From Actinomyces ruminicola (GTDB taxonomy: Bacteria > Actinomycetota > Actinomycetes > Actinomycetales > Actinomycetaceae), in assembly GCF_900103885.1 (NCBI RefSeq), contig NZ_FNIM01000001.1, forward strand, positions 540,138-604,137: 64,000 bases of DNA, in the 5' to 3' direction. Shown here piece after piece: positions 1 through 8,806 of the stretch. The position numbers and the translations under genes were made by a program. Position 1 is the stretch's first letter. Each line of letters opens with the position of its first letter. A model generated the notes under the pieces. It saw only the letters and a list, made by a program, of their open reading frames with translations, was not told the DNA's origin and ran no database searches.

Positions 1-1198
1 GGACCACGGCGGTCTCGGGCAGCTCGACGACGGCGGCGACCGTGGTGTTACGGCTGGAGGCGCCCACCCGGACCACGTAGTCGCCGCCCTCGAGCACGGT
101 GGCGGTCTTGGCGGCGTCGTAGGAAGCGAGGTCGGTCAGGTCGAAGGTGACGGTGACGTCCTCGGCGGCACCGGCGGCGAGCTCACCGGTCTTGGCGAAG
201 CCGACCAGGGCCTGGTAGGGCTGGTCGAGCTCACCGGCCGGCACGGAGACGTAGACCTGGACGACCTCCTTGCCGGCGGCGGCACCGGTGTTGGTAACGG
301 TCGTCTTGACGGTGATCTCGGAGCCGGCCGCGCTCACGCTGGGGGCGCCGATGGTGAAGGTGGTGTAGCCCAGGCCGAAGCCGAAGGGGAACAGCGGGGC
401 GGTGCCGACGGAGTCGAAGTAGCGGTAGCCGACGTACACGCCCTCGCGATAGTGGGTGTCATCGGGGTCGCCGAAGTCGCCCTCGGTGGAGTAGTCCTCC
501 CAGGCGGCCCAGGTGGTGGACAGCTTGCCGGAGGGGTAGCTCTTGCCGAGCAGGACGTCGGCGAAGGCGTCGCCGATCACGGCGCCGACCTGGGAGAGCA
601 GGAGGATGTTCTCCACGTCCACCACCGGGCTCAGGTCGACCACGCCGCCGACGTTCAGGACCAGCAGGAAGCGCTCGAACTTGGCCGCGAGCGCGGTGAT
701 GTCGCGGATCTCGGAGTCGGTCAGCTTCACGTCGCCCGCCTCGGGGTGGCGGTCGTTGCCCTCGCCGGAGTCGCGGGCGACGACGTAGATAGCGGCCTCG
801 CCGTCGCCGTCAAGCGGCAGGTCGAAGGCCGGTGCGGGCTCGACGGCGCCCATGCCGAACATGATCGCGGGCACGCCGGCGGCCCTGGCCTTAGCCTTGA
901 GGTCGGCGACGAAGGCCTGGTGGTTGTCCTCGGCGACGCGGTCGTAGGCGTCCAGCCAGGACTTGGTGGTGATGGTGAACCCCGCGTTCTCCAGGCCCTC
1001 CTCGATGGAGACGACGTGGCGGGAGTTGACGTCCCCGCTGCCGGTGCCGCCCTTGATGGTGCGCCGCGCGCCGGCCCCGAACAGGGCGAGGGGGCCGGGC
1101 CGGTCAAGGGGGAAGGATCCGTCGGTCTTGAGCAGGACCATCGACTCGGGCGCACCCGCGCGCACCGTGGCCATGTGGTCGATCTCGTACTGGTTCAT
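1..1198 (-). CDS. GH3 family glycoside hydrolase (beta-glucosidase-like), partial, permuted domain order
   Basis: The first 399 codons are in the window; the rest lies beyond base 1. The protein starts MNQYEIDHMATVRAGAPE and after only about 20 residues enters the GH3 C-terminal alpha/beta sandwich (MVLLKTDGSFPL, then KGGTGSGDVNSR near residue 50). The family motif FPFGFGLGYT follows near residue 270 and an FnIII-like domain after it (TVTNTGAAAGKEVVQVYVSVP region). In ordinary GH3 enzymes a TIM barrel of about 350 residues precedes this sandwich. Here upstream DNA is non-coding, so the barrel should follow FnIII outside the window, as in known permuted GH3 enzymes of gut bacteria. The ATG has GGAG 8 bases upstream. 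Likely cytoplasmic (no signal peptide), releasing glucose or another sugar from beta-glucosides. Substrate is not readable from the sequence. Confidence 0.85.
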   Translation of the reverse strand, partial: MNQYEIDHMATVRAGAPESMVLLKTDGSFPLDRPGPLALFGAGARRTIKGGTGSGDVNSRHVVSIEEGLENAGFTITTKSWLDAYDRVAEDNHQAFVADLKAKARAAGVPAIMFGMGAVEPAPAFDLPLDGDGEAAIYVVARDSGEGNDRHPEAGDVKLTDSEIRDITALAAKFERFLLVLNVGGVVDLSPVVDVENILLLSQVGAVIGDAFADVLLGKSYPSGKLSTTWAAWEDYSTEGDFGDPDDTHYREGVYVGYRYFDSVGTAPLFPFGFGLGYTTFTIGAPSVSAAGSEITVKTTVTNTGAAAGKEVVQVYVSVPAGELDQPYQALVGFAKTGELAAGAAEDVTVTFDLTDLASYDAAKTATVLEGGDYVVRVGASSRNTTVAAVVELPETAVV

Positions 1199-1323
1199 GT
1201 TGTGCTCCACTGCGAGCCCCTTACGTCAGGTCAGGTTGTACGAGCACTCGCCGAAGAGCACCCGCTGATCACAATCCTACCGCTTGGTCCATTGTTTGGG
1301 AAGACCCCCGCCCACCCCCGCCG

Positions 1324-1379
1324 AGATCGGCAGAAGTTACGTGCCCAGATCGGTAGAAGTTACGTGCCCAGATCGTTCG
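1324..1379. repeat. Tandem array, 23-bp period, 2.4 copies
   Basis: Two near-identical units start at 1324 and 1347 (AGATCGGYAGAAGTTACGTG plus CCC), with a partial third at 1370. They differ at one base. The array lies between the divergent GH3 and MarR genes. The same unit occurs in inverted orientation at 4468-4513. Confidence 0.85.
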
Positions 1380-1481
1380 CCGCGGCACGGCGGCCGCGGA
1401 CAGCGCCGGCCCCATCCCAATCCGGCGAGCTTGCCGTGTACTATGTCCGATCTCGGACTTAACGGGCGCTGGGAGGCAACC

Positions 1482-1931
1482 ATGACCACCGATCTGCTTT
1501 CGCTGCAGAAGACCATCAACGCCGCGAGCAAACGCATCGAGGAGGCCTATCACCGGGCCGCCCGCGCGGCCGGGCTCTCGGACTCCGCCTTCGACATCCT
1601 CTACGCACTGCACGTCGCGGGTGAGGGCTGCTCGCAGAGACAACTGTGCGAACTGTGTTTCACGCGCAAACAGACGGTCAACTCCGCCATCAAGCGGCTG
1701 CAGCAGAACGGCACGGTACGTGTGGAAGCAGGCCCGGGACGGGCGACACACATCTTTCTCACCGCGCAGGGGCGCGAACTCGTAAACAACCGCGTCATCC
1801 CGATCATCGACGCGGAGACGACCGCGCTGAGTTCGCTCTCACCTCAGCAGCGCACCGCCCTCTCCGCCGGGCTGCCCCGCTACGCCGACGCCCTGGTGGA
1901 GGCACTCGACGCGACCGGAGGCCGACGGTGA
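1482..1931 (+). CDS. MarR-family transcriptional regulator
   Basis: A 149-residue winged-helix regulator. The DNA-binding segment is visible as CSQRQLCELCFTRKQTVNSAIKRL (about residues 50-73), followed by the wing and the C-terminal dimerisation helix. The ATG at 1482 was chosen because GGGAGG lies 5 bases upstream; the longer open frame reads through repeat DNA. The gene ends in a GTGA overlap with the MATE efflux gene, so the two are translationally coupled. MarR proteins usually repress an adjacent efflux gene and release it on binding a small aromatic ligand; that role here is inference from the neighbourhood. The promoter region contains the 23-bp array. Confidence 0.85.
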   Translation: MTTDLLSLQKTINAASKRIEEAYHRAARAAGLSDSAFDILYALHVAGEGCSQRQLCELCFTRKQTVNSAIKRLQQNGTVRVEAGPGRATHIFLTAQGRELVNNRVIPIIDAETTALSSLSPQQRTALSAGLPRYADALVEALDATGGRR

Positions 1932-3277
1932 CCATGGACATGTCGCGACACCTGAGCGCACGCGAGCTGCTGCGCTACACACTGCCCTCGATCGCGATGA
2001 TGGTATTCACCTCGGTCTATGCGGTAGTCGATGGCCTAGTCGTCTCCAACTTCGTCGGCAAGACGGCCTTCGCCGCGGTCAACCTGATTATGCCGTTCAT
2101 CATGATCCTGGGCACGGTCGGCTTTATGACGGGTGCGGGCGGCAGCGCGCTCGTCTCCCGCACTCGCGGGCAGGGACGCGCTGCACTGGCAAACCGCTAC
2201 TTCTCGATGATCGTCTACGTCACGCTGGGAACAGGCGTCGTCCTGGCGGTGGCCGGCGTCGGCGTCATGCGACCCGTGGCCCAGCTGCTGGGCGCCTCCG
2301 GCCAGATGCTGGAGCTGTGCGTGCTCTACGGGCGCATCATCATGGTCGGACTGCCGGCCTTCATGCTCCAGTACGCCTTCCAGACCTTCGCCTCGACGGC
2401 CGGCCGTCCCCGACTCGGCCTGTACGTGACGCTCACCGCAGGTCTGACCAATATGTCCCTGGACCTGGTGTTCGTCAGCATCCTCGGCTGGGGCGTCGCC
2501 GGAGCCGCGTGGGCCACCGTCACCGCGGCCCTCATTGGCGGATTCGTGCCACTGGCCTGGTTCGCACAGCCCAACCCGAGCTTCCTGAGGCTGGGGCGCC
2601 CCGCGAGAGACCTGGCCGCACTCGTACGGGTCTGCGTGAACGGCTCCTCGGAGATGATGGCCGTGGTCGCCGTCTCAGTGGTGAGCATCGTCTACAACTG
2701 GCAGCTGCTGAAGTACCTCGGGCAGGACGGGGTGGCCGCGTACGGCGCGGTTATGTATGTCAGCATGATCTTCACCGCGGTCTTCGAGGGCTTCTGCATG
2801 GGCGCGGCACCGCTGATGAGTTTTCAGCACGGGGCCGCGAACGACGTCGAGAAGCGCAGCCTCATGCGCACCTCGCTCGCCGTCATCGCCGCCTCCGGCA
2901 CGGCGATGCTGCTGGCCTCGCAACTGCTCGCACCCGCGCTGGCCCACATCTTCACCGGCTACGACCCGGAGCTGATGCGGTTGACCAAGACCGCCCTGCA
3001 CATATTCTCGGTGGCATTCCTGCCGATGGGTGTGGGCGTGTACGGCTCCTCGCTGTTCACCGCCCTCGGCAACGGTCTCGTTTCCGCCGCACTGGCAGCG
3101 GGCCGCACGCTCGGCCTGGAGGTCTGCTCGGTGCTGATTCTGCCGACGCTCATCGGCCCCGACGGCATCTGGTCCTCGGTCGTCGTGGCCGAGACACTCG
3201 CGGCAGCGGCAGTGGTGGCGCTCATCAGGTGGCTGGGGCCCAGGTACGGCCTGCGCGCCAGGCGGCAGGAGCGGTAG
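1928..3277 (+). CDS. MATE-family multidrug/cation antiporter
   Basis: A 449-residue integral membrane protein of the usual MATE length with about 12 predicted hydrophobic segments. The start TLPSIAMMVFTSVYAVVDGL is typical: the family begins with a similar first helix followed by a D-G-L/I-F loop. The internal duplication (first half near residues 15-215, second near 230-440) is evident in the repeated glycine-rich helices. It should export cationic or hydrophobic compounds using a Na+ or H+ gradient. The GTG at 1928 overlaps the MarR stop and sits 6 bases after GGAGG; an ATG at 1934 is the alternative. Substrate unknown. Confidence 0.87.
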   Translation: MTMDMSRHLSARELLRYTLPSIAMMVFTSVYAVVDGLVVSNFVGKTAFAAVNLIMPFIMILGTVGFMTGAGGSALVSRTRGQGRAALANRYFSMIVYVTLGTGVVLAVAGVGVMRPVAQLLGASGQMLELCVLYGRIIMVGLPAFMLQYAFQTFASTAGRPRLGLYVTLTAGLTNMSLDLVFVSILGWGVAGAAWATVTAALIGGFVPLAWFAQPNPSFLRLGRPARDLAALVRVCVNGSSEMMAVVAVSVVSIVYNWQLLKYLGQDGVAAYGAVMYVSMIFTAVFEGFCMGAAPLMSFQHGAANDVEKRSLMRTSLAVIAASGTAMLLASQLLAPALAHIFTGYDPELMRLTKTALHIFSVAFLPMGVGVYGSSLFTALGNGLVSAALAAGRTLGLEVCSVLILPTLIGPDGIWSSVVVAETLAAAAVVALIRWLGPRYGLRARRQER

Positions 3278-3342
3278 CCGAGACTGCTGGGGCGAGGCGG
3301 CGTCGGCGGCGAACCGCCAGTCGGGAAACACCCGGAACCACG

Positions 3343-3367
3343 CCGACTCAACCGCTGGTTGAGTCGG
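3343..3367 (+). terminator. Hairpin downstream of the MATE gene
   Basis: Perfect 11-bp inverted repeat (CCGACTCAACC / GGTTGAGTCGG) with a 3-base loop, 66 bases after the MATE stop codon. No T-tract follows, which is common in high-GC actinobacteria. Confidence 0.55.
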
Positions 3368-3533
3368 TCAGCGCCGGAGGCGCCGCTCAACGATTCGGTG
3401 ATCAACGGATGCGTGCTACCGCCGCGCCGGGGCGCCCGGCATCATCGGTACGGCGGCGCCAGGGACACCGTCCCGAATATCGCTCACCAACAGCGGGTCT
3501 GCAACCATCACCACTGAAAGCAGGAACACAAGA

Positions 3534-4172
3534 ATGAAGCACTCGGTCGGACGCAATATCGCAAGCCTGCGGCTGTCGCGCGGAATGACGCAGGAACAGC
3601 TGGCCCAGAAGATGGGCGTCACCCCACAGGCGGTCAGCAAGTGGGAGAACGACCTCAACTACCCGGACGTGGCCACGCTCCCCGCCCTGGCGGCGCTGCT
3701 CGGCACCAGCGTCGACGCACTGCTCGCCGTACCCGACGACGACGCACGTCCCGCTGCCGCAGGCCCAGCAGCGACTCCGGCATCACCTCCCTCTGTCGGC
3801 CCTACGCCGGCTCCGGCCTCTCCCCCATCGACGCCGTCGCCCGCCGAGCCCGTGTCCAACGGCTTCACCCTGGTGCGACCCGCGCCCATGACGGAGGACG
3901 CCGGGCGAGCACCTCGAACGGCCGGCCGCAGCCTCCACATCGAGGTCCGGGGCCCGCAGGACAATGTCGACCTGGCCTTCCCCATGCAGGCGGTCTCCGC
4001 GCTGGCGGCCCTCATCGCGAACGTGCCGCAGGTGCGCACCGCCGTCGGCGCCCACGGCATCGACCTCAATGCGCTCCTGGCGACCTCGTACAGCGCCCTG
4101 GACAGTGCCGGACCGAGCACTCTCATCGACGTCACCGACGAGGAGGACCGGGTGCGTATCTGGGTGGATTGA
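3534..4172 (+). CDS. XRE-family HTH regulator with C-terminal sensory-like domain
   Basis: A 212-residue protein. Residues 5-60 form a Cro/C1 HTH (NIASLRLSRGMTQEQLAQKM, then TPQAVSKWENDLNYPD), a classic five-helix fold. A Pro/Ala/Ser-rich linker (about 70-115) follows, then an acidic C-terminal domain of about 85 residues ending DVTDEEDRVRIWVD. I do not recognise that domain with certainty; Ser/Pro linkers and such domains are common in XRE regulators that read an envelope or metabolic signal. The gene stands alone, 256 bases after the MATE gene, and is followed by the inverted 23-bp array. Target genes are unknown; the MATE gene is one candidate. Confidence 0.8.
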   Translation: MKHSVGRNIASLRLSRGMTQEQLAQKMGVTPQAVSKWENDLNYPDVATLPALAALLGTSVDALLAVPDDDARPAAAGPAATPASPPSVGPTPAPASPPSTPSPAEPVSNGFTLVRPAPMTEDAGRAPRTAGRSLHIEVRGPQDNVDLAFPMQAVSALAALIANVPQVRTAVGAHGIDLNALLATSYSALDSAGPSTLIDVTDEEDRVRIWVD

Positions 4173-4530
4173 CCTCCGGGGAAGACCGGGACGGGCGATC
4201 AGACCCGGGTCGGAGGGTGCGGCGCAGCCGCCTCACCCGCCGACCCGCGTTCCACACCCCCGGCCGAGGGCCTCCCTCCGTACGTCTACACACACGAGTT
4301 CGCCTCTCACGCACGGATTCTCCTCAGAGACACGAGTATTTGAAGCCTTGCAGGTGTTAGACCCGTGTAGAACTCCAAAACGCGTGTCCTTGGCGGCAAC
4401 GCGTGATCATCGCGCGTACACGCCGGCTATTCCTTGCCCTCCACCTCCTTATCCGCGCCGCCGCGCCACTTCTACCGATCTCGGCACGTGACTTCTACCG
4501 ATCTCGGCGGAGGGAGCGAGTCAGCGCAAC
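4173..4530. other. Intergenic region holding the inverted repeat array
   Basis: 358 bases between the XRE gene and the end of the LysR gene. I see no credible gene. It holds the 23-bp array at 4468-4513, and a pair of AACGCGTG-type words near 4380-4405 with no clear structure. Confidence 0.6.
4468..4513. repeat. Tandem array, 23-bp period, 2 copies, inverted relative to 1324
   Basis: Two units start at 4468 and 4491 (ACTTCTACCGATCTCGGC plus five more bases). Their reverse complement matches the unit at 1324-1379 (GATCGGTAGAAGT core). Together the two arrays form an inverted pair bracketing the MarR-MATE-XRE segment. The second copy ends 17 bases before the LysR stop codon. Confidence 0.85.
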
Positions 4531-5379
4531 TCAGGCGGCGTGGCTGCGCACCCACTCGAAGACATCCGCCGCCTCGCTGCGGGCGCCCGGCCGCAGCAGC
4601 AGGTAGAAGGTGGCGTGCGCCATGGCGTCCAGGATCGGCACGACGACGCGATCGGGTCCGGGCGCGGACAGTGCGGGCGCGTCGGTGATGAAGTGCGGCA
4701 GCGACGAGCTGCGGGCAAATTGCTCGAAGACACCGCGGTCCTCCTGCACCACGAACTGGGAGTGGGGCAGGTAGCGGTCACAGCGCTCGCGCCAGAAGCC
4801 GATGTCCGCCAGGAGCAGGAAGGTCTCACCGTCGAGCTCGGTGGCGCTCACCTCGCTTCGGCCCGCGAGCGCATGCTCGGCGGGCAGGGCGACGGCGAGG
4901 TTCTCCACCATCAGCCAGGCCGAGCGCACGGTCGGCAGCGGGTGGGGTCGCAGCGAGATACCCAGATCCAGCTCGCCGCTCACGACCCCCTCCTCTACCT
5001 CCTCCCGGCTGAGGCTCTGGGAGGTGAGCACCAGGCCGGGGAAGCGCTCAACAATCAGGGCCGTGAGCCGCCACAGCGGCGCGGGGGCGACGGTGCCCAC
5101 GCGCAGTGCCCGGGTGCGGCGGGCAACGTCGTCGACGGCGGCGCGCAGGGCCTGCTCCTCACGCAGGAGCCGGCCGGCGTGCTCCAGGGCGACGCGTCCG
5201 GCCTCGTTGAGCACCAGGCGGCGGCCCGGACGGTCGAAGAGGGACTGGCCGAGCTCAGTCTCCAGGCGTTGCAGGGACCTGCTGAGCGCAGGCTGGGACA
5301 GGTGCAGGGTGCGGGCGGCGGCGCTGAGGGTGCCCTCGCGCGCGATCGTCTCCAGCTGGCGCAGCTGCTCGAAGTCCAT
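4531..5379 (-). CDS. LysR-family transcriptional regulator
   Basis: A 282-residue LysR protein, slightly shorter than the usual 300. The N-terminal winged HTH is MDFEQLRQLETIAREGTLSA followed by LHLSQPALSRSLQRLE (residues 1-60). The rest is the two-lobed effector-binding domain. ATG 5379 is preceded by GGGGGAG; a longer frame upstream lacks LysR-like sequence. It is transcribed divergently from the aldo/keto reductase operon at 5527 across a 147-base gap, the usual arrangement for a LysR controlling its neighbour. Effector unknown; redox or carbonyl stress is inferred from the target genes. Confidence 0.85.
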   Translation of the reverse strand: MDFEQLRQLETIAREGTLSAAARTLHLSQPALSRSLQRLETELGQSLFDRPGRRLVLNEAGRVALEHAGRLLREEQALRAAVDDVARRTRALRVGTVAPAPLWRLTALIVERFPGLVLTSQSLSREEVEEGVVSGELDLGISLRPHPLPTVRSAWLMVENLAVALPAEHALAGRSEVSATELDGETFLLLADIGFWRERCDRYLPHSQFVVQEDRGVFEQFARSSSLPHFITDAPALSAPGPDRVVVPILDAMAHATFYLLLRPGARSEAADVFEWVRSHAA

Positions 5380-5526
5380 CCACTCCCCCTGCTTATGCGT
5401 CTGGCGCATCAACAGTTCCGATATTGGCATTTTACATACGGGGTGCTGGCGGCGAAAACTTATGCGCACTGCGACGGTTTAACCGAAGCGGCCCTGTGGT
5501 CCCGCAGCCGACACGAGGAGCAGAAC

Positions 5527-6405
5527 ATGACCACCATCCCGTCCTTCACCATGAACAACGGCATCGACATCCCGGCGCTGGGCTACGGCGTCTTCCAGAT
5601 GACCTCCGACCAGGTGCGCGAGCACCTGCCGCAGGCCCTCGAACTCGGCTACCGGCACATCGACACCGCCAACGCCTACTTCAACGAGGTAGCCGTCGGC
5701 GAGGTGGTGCGGGACGCCATCGCCGCCGGCACCGTGAAGCGCGAGGACCTGTTCATCACCTCCAAGCTGTTCCCCCAGTCCTACCCCTATGAGCAGGCCG
5801 TGAAGGACATCGACGCCACCCTGGAGCGCCTGGGCCTGGACTACCTGGACCTGCTGCTGTTCCACCAGCCCTACGGCGAGTACACCTCCGGCTGGAAGGC
5901 CATGGAGGAGGCCGTGGCCGCGGGCAAGGTCCGCTCCATCGGCCTGTCCAACTTCCCCATCGCCAAGTTCCAGGAGATCCTGGACGTCGCCTCCATCAAG
6001 CCGGTCGTGAACCAGGTGGAGGCCCACCCGCGCTGGAACCAGCACGAGCTGAAGGCGCAGATGGACCGGGCCGCCGGCGCCGAGGTCCTGGTCGAGGCCT
6101 GGTACCCGCTCGGCCACGGTGACAAGACCCTTTTGGAAGAGCCCGCGATCGCCGCCGCCGCGCAGCGCACCGGCGCCAGCCCGGCCCAGGTGATCCTGGC
6201 CTGGCACCTGGCGGAGAAGAACATCACCTTCCCCAAGACCCTGAACCCCGCCCACATGGCCGACAACCTGGCCGCCCTGGACGTGCAGCTGACGCAGGCG
6301 GAGATCGCCGCGATCAACGAGATCCCGCAGGCCCCCTACTACGTAGTCCCCGACGAGCCGCCCGCCTTCACGACGACGGTCATGGACTACTCCCAGCAGG
6401 CCTGA
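5527..6405 (+). CDS. Aldo/keto reductase
   Basis: A 292-residue AKR of the 2,5-diketo-gluconate-reductase type (TIM barrel, NADPH-dependent). The catalytic tetrad is visible: Asp and Tyr in HIDTANAYFNE, Lys in ITSKLF, His in LLLFHQPYG. The C-terminal NADPH phosphate-binding segment is ITFPKTLNPAHMADNL, where KS is more usual than KT. The start has GAGGAG 6 bases upstream. First gene of a four-gene run (two more AKRs and an AhpD/CMD-like gene), facing the LysR gene. Reduces aldehydes or ketones in the cytoplasm; true substrate unknown. Confidence 0.88.
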   Translation: MTTIPSFTMNNGIDIPALGYGVFQMTSDQVREHLPQALELGYRHIDTANAYFNEVAVGEVVRDAIAAGTVKREDLFITSKLFPQSYPYEQAVKDIDATLERLGLDYLDLLLFHQPYGEYTSGWKAMEEAVAAGKVRSIGLSNFPIAKFQEILDVASIKPVVNQVEAHPRWNQHELKAQMDRAAGAEVLVEAWYPLGHGDKTLLEEPAIAAAAQRTGASPAQVILAWHLAEKNITFPKTLNPAHMADNLAALDVQLTQAEIAAINEIPQAPYYVVPDEPPAFTTTVMDYSQQA

Positions 6406-6521
6406 CCCTTCCGGCTCGCGCGCCCTCGCCCTCCGGCCGCCGCACACGCCGATCACCCATCCGCACCAGAACAATCAGCGATCCACAACCCGGATTCACT
6501 ACCCGCCTCAGGAGGCAACTC

Positions 6522-7406
6522 ATGACCACCGTCCCCACGAAGACCCTCAACAACGGCGTCGAGATGCCCGTGCTCGGCTACGGCGTCTTCCAGACCCCGC
6601 CCGATGAGACCGAGCGCTGCGTGAGCGAGGCCCTTGAGGTCGGCTACCGGCTCATCGACACCGCCCAGGCCTACGGCAACGAGGAGGGCGTCGGCGCCGC
6701 CGTCGCGAAGAGCGGCCTGCCGCGCGAGGACGTGTTCATCACCTCCAAGATCTGGGTGTCCAACATGAACTACGAGCGCGCCGCCGCCTCCATCGACGAG
6801 TCGCTGGACAAGCTCGGCACCGACCACATCGACCTGATGCTGCTGCACCAGGCGATGGGTGACTACCCGGGCGCCTACCGGGCCATGGAGGACGCCTACA
6901 AGGCCGGCAAGCTGCGCGCCATCGGCCTGTCCAACTTCTACCCCGAGCGGCTGGTGGACGTGGCCGCGCTGGCGGAGGTCCCGCCGGCCGTCAACCAGAT
7001 CGAGACCCACCCCTTCCGCCAGCAGGATGCCGCGCACGCGGTCATGGCCGAGCTCGGCGTCGTCCACGAGGCCTGGGCGCCCTTCGCGGAGGGGCAGAAC
7101 AACATCTTCGCCAACCCGACCCTGGCCGAGATCGGCAACAAGTACGGCAAGAAGCCGGGCCAGGTGATCCTGCGGGCACTGATCCAGAAGGACGTCGTGG
7201 TCATCCCGAAGTCCACCCACCGCAACCGCATGGAGGAGAACTTCGATGTCTTCGACTTCGAGCTGAGCGAGGAGGACCTGGCCACCTTCTCCGCCCTGGA
7301 CGACGGCACGCTGCCGCGGATCTTCGACCACTACGACCCGAAGGTGGTCGGCTGGCTGCTGCGCGACATGGTCAAGCAGCAGATCGGCGGCGGCTCGCTG
7401 TACTGA
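6522..7406 (+). CDS. Aldo/keto reductase
   Basis: A 294-residue AKR with the complete tetrad: LIDTAQAYGNEEGVG (Asp, Tyr), ITSKIWV (Lys), LMLLHQAMGDY (His). The NADPH motif VVIPKSTHRNRMEENFDVFDF is present near residue 225. It resembles the AKR at 36432 more than its neighbour at 5527, sharing the DTAQAYGNEE and FDFEL stretches. An AGGAGG ribosome site lies 6 bases before the ATG. It sits 116 bases after the first AKR and 47 bases before the CMD gene, so it is probably part of the LysR-linked operon. Confidence 0.88.
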   Translation: MTTVPTKTLNNGVEMPVLGYGVFQTPPDETERCVSEALEVGYRLIDTAQAYGNEEGVGAAVAKSGLPREDVFITSKIWVSNMNYERAAASIDESLDKLGTDHIDLMLLHQAMGDYPGAYRAMEDAYKAGKLRAIGLSNFYPERLVDVAALAEVPPAVNQIETHPFRQQDAAHAVMAELGVVHEAWAPFAEGQNNIFANPTLAEIGNKYGKKPGQVILRALIQKDVVVIPKSTHRNRMEENFDVFDFELSEEDLATFSALDDGTLPRIFDHYDPKVVGWLLRDMVKQQIGGGSLY

Positions 7407-7453
7407 CGGCCGAGATCGACTACTCACGAACCACGCACGAAGGAAGACACACT

Positions 7454-7786
7454 ATGGCTGAGAAACAGACTGCCGGTCGCGACCACCTGGGCGACCTCGC
7501 CCCGCAGTTCGCCGCTCTCAACGACGACGTACTGTTCGGGGAGGTCTGGGCGCGCGAGGAACAGCTCAGTGCCCGCGACCGCTCCATGATCACCATCGCC
7601 GCCCTCTTCTCCGCGGGGCTGTACCCTCAGCTGCGCGCCCATCTCGAACTCGGCAAGGCACACGGCATCACCAGGGAGGAAGCCATAGAGATCGTCACCC
7701 AGCTCGCCTTCTACTGCGGCTGGCCCAAGGCCTGGAGCACCTTCCCCATGGTCGCTGAGATCTGGGACGACGACGCCGAGGAATGA
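7454..7786 (+). CDS. Carboxymuconolactone decarboxylase / AhpD-like family protein
   Basis: A 110-residue all-helical protein. The sequence LFGEVWAREEQLSARDRSMITIAALFSAG is the conserved CMD core, and AFYCGWPKAWSTF closes the helical bundle. Only one cysteine is seen in the active-site area (FYCGW), so the CxxC redox pair of true AhpD is absent. Members of this branch often sit beside AKRs or alkene reductases in aldehyde detoxification operons; the reaction here is not established. It lies between AKR genes with 47- and 12-base gaps, so co-transcription is likely. Confidence 0.82.
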   Translation: MAEKQTAGRDHLGDLAPQFAALNDDVLFGEVWAREEQLSARDRSMITIAALFSAGLYPQLRAHLELGKAHGITREEAIEIVTQLAFYCGWPKAWSTFPMVAEIWDDDAEE

Positions 7787-7798
7787 GAGGAGCAGAGC

Positions 7799-8806
7799 AT
7801 GAGAACACGACGCCTGGGAACCCTAGAGGTCTCCGAGATCGGCATGGGCTGCATGGGACTGTCCCACGGCTACGGGCGCATCCCCGACGAGGAGGAGTCG
7901 ATCGCCGCCATCCGCGCCGCCTTCGACGCCGGCTGCACCTTCTTCGACACCGCCGAGGCCTACGGACCCAACCTCGACCCGGCCAACCGGGGCCACAACG
8001 AGCGCATCGTCGGGAAGGCGGTGGCGCCCTTCCGGGACGAGGTTGTGCTGGCCACCAAACTGCACCTGCCCACCGAGGAGGTGCGCGCCGACGGCGTCGA
8101 GGCCACGCTGCACGCACACCTGGCCGCCTCGCTTGAGCGCCTGGGCACAGACCGCGTGGACCTGTACTACCTGCACCGCATCAACCCGGAGGTGCCGATC
8201 GAGGACGTGGCCGCGGGTATGGGCGCACTCATTGAGGAGGGACTCATTCGCGGCTGGGGACTGTCGCAGGTGGACGTGCCGGTGATTCGCGCCGCCCACC
8301 AGGTCACGCCCCTGGCTGCCGTGCAGAACATTTACTCCCTGGTCGAGCGCGGCATCGAGGCCGAGGTGCTGCCGTTCTGCGCCGAGGAGGGCATCGGCGT
8401 CGTCCCCTTCTCCCCCATAGCGTCCGGGCTGCTGTCCGGTAAGGTCACCACCGCCACGCGCTTCGAGAAGAACGACGACGTGCGCAACTGGGTCCCGCAG
8501 CTGCAGCCCGACAACCTCGCCGCCAATCAGCCGCTAGTGGACCTGCTGACCACCTTCGCCGCCGACAAGGGGGCCACCAGCGCGCAGATCAGTCTCGCGT
8601 GGATGTTGGCCAAGTGGCCGCACGTGGTGCCGATCCCCGGTTCGAAGCGCCGGGAGCGGATCCTGGAGAACCTGGGCGCCGCAGACGTCGCGCTGACCGC
8701 CGCGGAACTGGCCGACCTGGAACGGGCACTGTCCGCCATCGAGATTCACGGACACCGCGGCTTCGACGAGTCCGAGGGACGCAGCTTCCTGGACCGTCCG
8801 CGCTGA
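7799..8806 (+). CDS. Aldo/keto reductase
   Basis: A 335-residue AKR of the longer, AKR13-like class. The N-terminus MRTRRLGTLEVSEIGMGCMG is typical. Tetrad residues appear in FFDTAEAYGPN, LATKLHL and YYLHRINPEV. The cofactor-binding end has VPIPGSKRRERILENLGA. The ATG follows GAGGAG by 6 bases and the gene starts 12 bases after the CMD stop. Last gene of the LysR-facing operon. A 186-base stretch without a recognised gene separates it from the convergent TetR gene. Confidence 0.87.
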   Translation: MRTRRLGTLEVSEIGMGCMGLSHGYGRIPDEEESIAAIRAAFDAGCTFFDTAEAYGPNLDPANRGHNERIVGKAVAPFRDEVVLATKLHLPTEEVRADGVEATLHAHLAASLERLGTDRVDLYYLHRINPEVPIEDVAAGMGALIEEGLIRGWGLSQVDVPVIRAAHQVTPLAAVQNIYSLVERGIEAEVLPFCAEEGIGVVPFSPIASGLLSGKVTTATRFEKNDDVRNWVPQLQPDNLAANQPLVDLLTTFAADKGATSAQISLAWMLAKWPHVVPIPGSKRRERILENLGAADVALTAAELADLERALSAIEIHGHRGFDESEGRSFLDRPR

